Assembly (NCBI GenBank): GCA_017457465.1
Contig: JAFTHJ010000212.1
Location: forward strand, 1-6,717
DNA length: 6,717 nucleotides
Direction of reading: 5' to 3'
Source of the DNA: Clostridia bacterium
Lineage (GTDB): Bacteria > Bacillota > Clostridia > Oscillospirales > CAG-272
Shown: piece after piece, positions 1 through 4,024 of the stretch
How the letters are laid out: every line of letters begins with the position of its first letter
Position numbering within the stretch: position 1 is the stretch's first letter
Translations under genes and position numbers: made by a program
Notes under the pieces: generated by a model
What the model was told of the DNA's origin: nothing
Databases searched by the model: none
What the model saw: only the letters and a program-made list of their open reading frames with translations

Positions 1-201
1 GTTGTGCCCGTAATGACCGAGACCTTCAGCTCCCCCGACGTTCTTTTCTATCACGCCAAAAACGTCGCGAAGGAGTGTATGAACCTCTCGAACGGAGATA
101 AGATAGTTATAACTGGCGGACTTACCAACGGTCACTCGGGAAATACCGACATTATAAAAATCGAGACAATAGTAGATAAATCTTCTGTCAAAAAGCCGTA
201 A
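1..201 (+). CDS. pyk: Pyruvate kinase, C-terminal fragment (5' end outside window)
   Basis: Pyruvate kinase transfers phosphate from phosphoenolpyruvate to ADP in the cytoplasm, the last step of glycolysis. Only the final 66 codons are visible; the frame is open to the left edge and ends at TAA 199-201. The fragment matches the C-terminal (allosteric/alpha-beta) domain. It starts in the VVPVMTE strand that in the family reads 'GV.P', continues with a helix, and then has NGDKIVITGG followed by SGNTDIIKIETI. This corresponds to the family's closing pattern of GD.vvit.G, then G.T..ikv. The catalytic barrel is outside the window, so activity cannot be judged. The chain ends soon after the last strand, with no sign of the extra PEP-utiliser domain some Firmicute pyruvate kinases carry. 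The identification is family recognition from a short segment, but the order and spacing of motifs are distinctive. Confidence 0.85.
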   Translation, partial: VVPVMTETFSSPDVLFYHAKNVAKECMNLSNGDKIVITGGLTNGHSGNTDIIKIETIVDKSSVKKP

Positions 202-212
202 TATTACGGCTT
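193..212 (+). terminator. Palindromic hairpin overlapping the pyruvate kinase stop codon
   Basis: Positions 193-212 are a perfect 20-base inverted repeat centred between 202 and 203. As RNA it gives an 8-bp stem (AAGCCGTA with TACGGCTT) and a 4-base ATAT loop. A short A-run precedes it and the moderately T-rich GTTGGATTATT follows. The stop codon TAA 199-201 lies in the stem and loop. A hairpin at the end of a gene and before a new promoter fits an intrinsic terminator, but the U-tract is interrupted by G residues, so termination may be partial. Because the repeat is symmetric, it would also form on the opposite strand. Confidence 0.6.
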
Positions 213-232
213 GTTGGATTATTCAAAGATAA

Positions 233-260
233 TTTACAAAACCTATCTATTATATTTAAT
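233..260 (+). promoter_or_regulatory. Candidate sigma-A-type promoter for the ABC exporter operon
   Basis: TTTACA at 233-238 matches the -35 consensus at 5 of 6 positions. TTTAAT at 255-260 matches the -10 consensus at 5 of 6, with a 16-base spacer. The mismatch at the second -10 base is unfavourable. An alternative -10, TATACT at 271-276, is a better hexamer but has no recognisable -35 17-18 bases upstream. The whole 213-295 stretch is strongly AT-rich, so chance matches are likely. Some promoter is expected here because it lies after a hairpin and before a gene with a strong ribosome binding site. Confidence 0.4.
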
Positions 261-282
261 TAATTTATCGTATACTGATTTT

Positions 283-292
283 TATAGCTATA
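283..292. repeat. 10-bp perfect palindrome in the exporter leader
   Basis: TATAGCTATA at 283-292 is a perfect palindrome just upstream of the ribosome binding site at 296-300. If the TATACT at 271-276 is the working -10 box, it would sit at the transcription start, a common place for a repressor operator. TTAATTAA at 256-263 is a second, shorter palindrome. In such AT-rich sequence short palindromes arise by chance. No regulator gene is visible in the window. Confidence 0.3.
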
Positions 293-295
293 CAC

Positions 296-300
296 GGAGG
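296..300 (+). promoter_or_regulatory. Ribosome binding site of the first ABC gene
   Basis: GGAGG lies 11 bases before the ATG at 312. It is a strong anti-16S match, although the spacing is slightly longer than the usual 5-9 bases. No other in-frame start codon is better placed, which supports ATG 312. Confidence 0.75.
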
Positions 301-311
301 AACCCTATTTT

Positions 312-2066
312 ATGCTGAAACAACTTCTCGGAAGCGTTCGCGAGTATAAGAAAAGCTCTGTTCTCGCACCGCTTTTCGTTGCCGCCGAGGTCGTGGTGGA
401 ATGTATCATTCCATTCGTCACGGCGAAGCTCGTTAACCTTATAAACGATAACGGAGCAAAACCTATTGATATGTCTATGCTCCTCAAATACGGTCTTGTG
501 CTTGTGGGACTTGCTCTGACCTCGCTTATTTTCGGTGCGCTTTCCGCGCATTTCTGCGCTATCGCGTCCTGCGGATTCGCGAAAAATCTCCGACACGACC
601 TTTATTATTCTGTTCAGGATTTTTCATTCACTAACATTGATAAGTTCTCGACCTCAAGCCTTGTCACCCGTATGACAACCGATGTAAACAACGTCCAGAT
701 GGCTTATATGATGATAATCCGAACGGCGGTACGCTCACCTCTGATGCTGATATTCGCCCTCACTATGGCAATTATCGTCAGCCCCTCGGTGTCTGTCGCT
801 TTCGCTGTCATCATTCCCGTACTCGCCGTCGGTCTTTTCTTCATAATAAAAAACTCTTGGGGAATCTTCCACTCGGTATTCAAGAAATACGACGCGCTGA
901 ATAATTCCGTGCAGGAAAACGTCAGCGGAATGAGAGTCGTCAAGGCGTTTGTAAGAGAGGACTACGAAACAAAAAAATTCAAGTACGCATCCGATGATGT
1001 TTGCGCCGACTTCACGAAAGCCGAAAAGATACTGGCGCTCAACAATCCCCTGATGCAGCTCTGTATGAACGGACTTATGGTTGCGGTCTGCTTCATCAGC
1101 TCAAGACTCATAATCAAGTCGGGCGGAACAGCGCTTCAGGTCGGAAACATGGCGTCTCTCATAACCTACGGTGTACAGATACTTATGAGCCTTATGATGC
1201 TCTCTATGATAATAGTTATGGTAGCAATGTCGGTGGCGTCTGCCAAGCGTATATGCGAGGTGCTTTCCGAAAAAAGCGCTATCACCAACCCCGAAAATCC
1301 CGTCACATCTGTAGCCGACGGAAGCATCACCTTCGATAACGTCAGCTTCAAATATTCCGAAAAGGCGGAGAGATTTGCTCTCTCAAACATAAATCTTTCG
1401 ATAGCCTCGGGGGAGACTGTGGGAATAATCGGAGGAACGGGAAGCAGTAAGACCTCGCTTATCCAGCTCATTCCCCGTCTTTACGACGTGAGCGCGGGTT
1501 CGGTGAAGATAGGCGGAGTTGACGCGCGTGACTATGATATCGAGACTCTCCGAAACGAGGTCTCCGTCGTGCTTCAGAAAAACATTCTCTTTTCGGGAAC
1601 TATCAAGGATAATCTTCGTTGGGGTGACCCCGAAGCGACAGATGAGGAAATGATTCGCATTTGTAAACTCGCTCAAGCGGACGAGTTTATAGAGCGCTTC
1701 CCCGATAAATACGATACCTATATTGAGCAGGGCGGAGCCAACGTCTCGGGCGGACAGAAGCAGAGACTTTGTATTGCCAGAGCTCTCCTCAAAAAGCCGA
1801 AAATACTCATTCTCGACGACTCGACAAGCGCGGTAGACACAAAAACCGACGCTCTTATCAGACGCGCGTTTGCCGAGGAAATACCCGATACCACCAAGAT
1901 AATCATAGCTCAACGTATATCCTCTGTTCAACACGCCGACAAGATAATAGTTATGTCGGGCGGAGAGATAGAGGCTATTGGAACACACGACGAGCTTATG
2001 AGGACGAGCGAGGTATACCGAGAGGTATATGAGTCTCAAGTCAAGGGAGGTGAGGACAGTGAGTAA
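312..2066 (+). CDS. Heterodimeric ABC exporter, subunit with degenerate ATP-site residues
   Basis: This is a 584-residue half-transporter with an N-terminal six-helix membrane domain and a C-terminal ATPase domain, as in BmrC/BmrD, LmrC/LmrD and TM287/TM288. Hydrophobic segments lie near residues 18-45, 57-90, 133-157, 158-180, 243-266 and 280-307. The ATPase domain spans about 338-575. It has Walker A 374-381 (GGTGSSKT, with Ser379 where Gly is usual), Q-loop Gln422, signature VSGGQ 478-482, Walker B 498-503 and a D-loop SAVD. Asp503 replaces the catalytic Glu, and Gln534 (AQRIS) replaces the switch His. These changes mark the subunit that supplies the non-hydrolytic site, whereas its signature motif is canonical and should serve its partner. 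The protein should export a lipid, drug or peptide across the cytoplasmic membrane; the substrate cannot be told from sequence. It overlaps the next gene by 8 bases. The family call is firm. Confidence 0.93.
   Translation: MLKQLLGSVREYKKSSVLAPLFVAAEVVVECIIPFVTAKLVNLINDNGAKPIDMSMLLKYGLVLVGLALTSLIFGALSAHFCAIASCGFAKNLRHDLYYSVQDFSFTNIDKFSTSSLVTRMTTDVNNVQMAYMMIIRTAVRSPLMLIFALTMAIIVSPSVSVAFAVIIPVLAVGLFFIIKNSWGIFHSVFKKYDALNNSVQENVSGMRVVKAFVREDYETKKFKYASDDVCADFTKAEKILALNNPLMQLCMNGLMVAVCFISSRLIIKSGGTALQVGNMASLITYGVQILMSLMMLSMIIVMVAMSVASAKRICEVLSEKSAITNPENPVTSVADGSITFDNVSFKYSEKAERFALSNINLSIASGETVGIIGGTGSSKTSLIQLIPRLYDVSAGSVKIGGVDARDYDIETLRNEVSVVLQKNILFSGTIKDNLRWGDPEATDEEMIRICKLAQADEFIERFPDKYDTYIEQGGANVSGGQKQRLCIARALLKKPKILILDDSTSAVDTKTDALIRRAFAEEIPDTTKIIIAQRISSVQHADKIIVMSGGEIEAIGTHDELMRTSEVYREVYESQVKGGEDSE
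2045..2052 (+). promoter_or_regulatory. Ribosome binding site that sets the start of the second ABC gene
   Basis: GGGAGGTG lies inside the end of the first ABC gene, 8 bases (counting from the GG at 2049-2050) before GTG 2059. An upstream in-frame ATG at 2029 has no ribosome binding site and would add ten residues that are only the other-frame reading of the upstream gene's end. GTG 2059 is therefore the better start, and its 8-base overlap with the upstream stop suggests translational coupling. Confidence 0.8.
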
Positions 2067-3969
2067 GCAGAAAAAGGGCGGAAGACCGCCTATGAAAAAG
2101 GGCGTACTCGGACGTCTGCTCAAGCTCCTTATCCGCGATTACAAGCCACAGCTTATAGTGGTTATGATATGTATCGCGCTGACCGCCGCGGGCTCTACAA
2201 TATCCAGTCTGTTTATGAACATCTTCATTAATTATATTACCGAGGGACTGGAGCTTGGCTGGAGCGCGGTGAGTGTGAAGATATTCACGGCTGTCGGAAT
2301 TATGTGCTCGATATATATAGTCGGAATTATCGGCTCCTTTGTATACACACGCCTTATGGCGATAGTGACACAGAGCTTTCTCAACAAAACAAGGCAGAAG
2401 ATGTTCGAGGGAATGGAGTCGCTTCCGATAAAGTATTTCGACACCACACATCACGGCGATATAATGTCGCATTATACTAACGATATCGATACCTTGCGAG
2501 AGCTTGTCTCACGCTGTATCCCCCAGCTCTTCAATTCGGCGCTTATTCTCACAATGCTCGTTTTCTATATGCTATATTTGAGTGTATGGCTCTCGCTTGT
2601 GATGCTTCTGGGAGTTATATTGATGATATTCGTTACGAAAAAGATAGGCGGAAACAGCGCGAAATACTTTATCCGTCAACAGAAATCCATCGGTAAGGCG
2701 GAGGGCTTTATCGAGGAGATGATGAACGGTCAGAAGGTAGTCAAGGTATTCTGCCACGAAAAGCAGAGCGGAGCCGACTTTGACGCGGTCAATGAGCAGC
2801 TTTGCGCCGATGCTACCTCGGCAAACAGATTAGCGAATATCCTTATGCCTATTATGGGCAATATCGGAAATCTTCTTTATGTCCTCGTAACCATAACGGG
2901 CGGCGCGCTTATACTCTTTGGAGGATTGCCAAACATCTCTCTTTCTGGACAGGCGTTCGGTATCGCGGTCGTTGTTCCCTTTATAAATATGGCAAGACAG
3001 TTCACTATGAACGTAAGTCAGGTCTCGCAGCAGCTAAACTCGATAGTTATGGCAATGGCGGGAGCGTCGCGTGTATTTGAGCTTATGGACCAGAAGCCCG
3101 AGACCGACGAGGGATATGTTACACTCGTAAACGCAAAAGAGGTCGACGGCAAGATAGAGGAATGCCGTGAGCGCACAGGAATGTGGGCTTGGAAGCACCC
3201 TCACAGCGCCGACGGCAGCGTTACCTACACAAAGCTTGAGGGACGTGTGACTATCGACCATATGGACTTCGGGTATACTCCCGAAAAGCTCGTTCTGAAG
3301 GATATAACCCTCTATGCCGAGCCCGGACAGAAGGTTGCGTTTGTAGGAGCGACGGGCGCGGGTAAGACAACAATAACAAACCTTATCAACAGATTTTACG
3401 ATATCGATGACGGCAAAATCCGCTATGACGGTATCAATATAAACAAGATAAAAAAGGCAGACCTTCGCCGCTCTCTCGGTATGGTGCTTCAGGACACCAA
3501 CCTGTTTACGGGAACGGTTATGGATAACATCCGTTACGGTAAGCTTGACGCTACCGACGAGGAGTGTATCAAGGCGGCAAAACTCGCAAACGCGCACGAC
3601 TTTATCACAAGACTTCCCGAGGGGTATAACACTATGCTCACCGCTAACGGTGCTAACCTCTCGCAAGGACAGAGACAGCTCATATCTATCGCGAGAGCCG
3701 CGGTAGCGGACCCGCCCGTAATGATACTCGATGAGGCGACCTCCTCTATCGACACCAGGACCGAGGCAATAGTTCAGGCGGGAATGGACGCGCTTATGAA
3801 GGGCAGAACGGTGTTCGTTATCGCCCACAGACTCTCGACCGTCAGAAACTCCGACGTTATAATGGTGCTTGAGGGCGGCGTTATAATCGAGAGAGGAAGT
3901 CACGAAAAGCTCATTGCCGAAAAGGGCAAATATTATCAGCTCTACACGGGAGCCTTTGAGCTTGAATAA
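2059..3969 (+). CDS. Heterodimeric ABC exporter, catalytic-site subunit
   Basis: This is a 636-residue half-transporter starting at GTG 2059, partner of the preceding subunit. After a basic N-terminus (lysine- and arginine-rich to about residue 28) come hydrophobic segments near 31-60, 71-105, 153-195 (two helices), 260-290 and 298-325. The ATPase domain, about 395-632, has Walker A 430-437 (GATGAGKT), Q-loop Gln478, Walker B 554-559 with catalytic Glu559, D-loop SSID and switch His590. The signature is LSQGQ (534-538) rather than LSGGQ, as in TM288. The intact Walker and His residues here would pair with the canonical signature of the first subunit to make the hydrolytic site. A linker at about 350-397, containing WAWKHPH at 376-382, separates the membrane and ATPase domains. 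It makes this chain about 50 residues longer than its partner and is familiar from Firmicute members. The substrate is unknown. The stop is TAA 3967-3969. Confidence 0.93.
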   Translation: MSKQKKGGRPPMKKGVLGRLLKLLIRDYKPQLIVVMICIALTAAGSTISSLFMNIFINYITEGLELGWSAVSVKIFTAVGIMCSIYIVGIIGSFVYTRLMAIVTQSFLNKTRQKMFEGMESLPIKYFDTTHHGDIMSHYTNDIDTLRELVSRCIPQLFNSALILTMLVFYMLYLSVWLSLVMLLGVILMIFVTKKIGGNSAKYFIRQQKSIGKAEGFIEEMMNGQKVVKVFCHEKQSGADFDAVNEQLCADATSANRLANILMPIMGNIGNLLYVLVTITGGALILFGGLPNISLSGQAFGIAVVVPFINMARQFTMNVSQVSQQLNSIVMAMAGASRVFELMDQKPETDEGYVTLVNAKEVDGKIEECRERTGMWAWKHPHSADGSVTYTKLEGRVTIDHMDFGYTPEKLVLKDITLYAEPGQKVAFVGATGAGKTTITNLINRFYDIDDGKIRYDGININKIKKADLRRSLGMVLQDTNLFTGTVMDNIRYGKLDATDEECIKAAKLANAHDFITRLPEGYNTMLTANGANLSQGQRQLISIARAAVADPPVMILDEATSSIDTRTEAIVQAGMDALMKGRTVFVIAHRLSTVRNSDVIMVLEGGVIIERGSHEKLIAEKGKYYQLYTGAFELE

Positions 3970-4024
3970 TGCGAATTTTCAGATTGCAGATTCGCGCAAA
4001 AATCCAATTAACGCGAGGTAAAAT
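3970..4024 (+). other. Short intergenic gap with weak hairpin; probable read-through into the activase gene
   Basis: The 55 bases between the exporter and the activase contain one imperfect signal. GCGAAT 3971-3976 can pair with ATTCGC 3990-3995 across a 13-base loop. No U-tract follows, so it is not a convincing intrinsic terminator. I see no -35/-10 pair. Co-transcription with the ABC genes is therefore the simplest reading, but the sequence does not prove it. Confidence 0.4.
4015..4019 (+). promoter_or_regulatory. Ribosome binding site of the activase-like gene
   Basis: GAGGT lies five bases before ATG 4025. The encoded protein enters the first ATPase motif (GIDIGSTTAK at residues 12-21) almost at once, as expected for this family, so this start is well supported. 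Confidence 0.7.

Noticed and set aside
202..311. Riboswitch or structured leader RNA before the exporter operon
   Set aside because: The region is short and AT-rich. Apart from small palindromes I see no conserved riboswitch-like core or expression-platform terminator.
2029..2058. Upstream ATG 2029 as the start of the second ABC gene
   Set aside because: It has no ribosome binding site and would increase the overlap with the upstream gene to 38 bases. GTG 2059 has a strong GGGAGGTG at proper spacing.
1383..2123. A 246-codon minus-strand open frame across the junction of the two ABC genes
   Set aside because: It runs opposite the ATPase domain of the first subunit and the coupled start of the second, both strongly supported. 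The translation has no recognisable family features.
3034..3903. A 289-codon open frame on the minus strand inside the second ABC gene
   Set aside because: It lies entirely opposite a firmly identified gene and its translation resembles no family. The + strand genes here rarely use TTA, CTA or TCA codons, which leaves long stop-free stretches on the opposite strand.
3971..3995. Hairpin after the second ABC gene as an intrinsic terminator
   Set aside because: The stem is only about six pairs with a 13-base loop and no following U-tract, so it is too weak to call a terminator.
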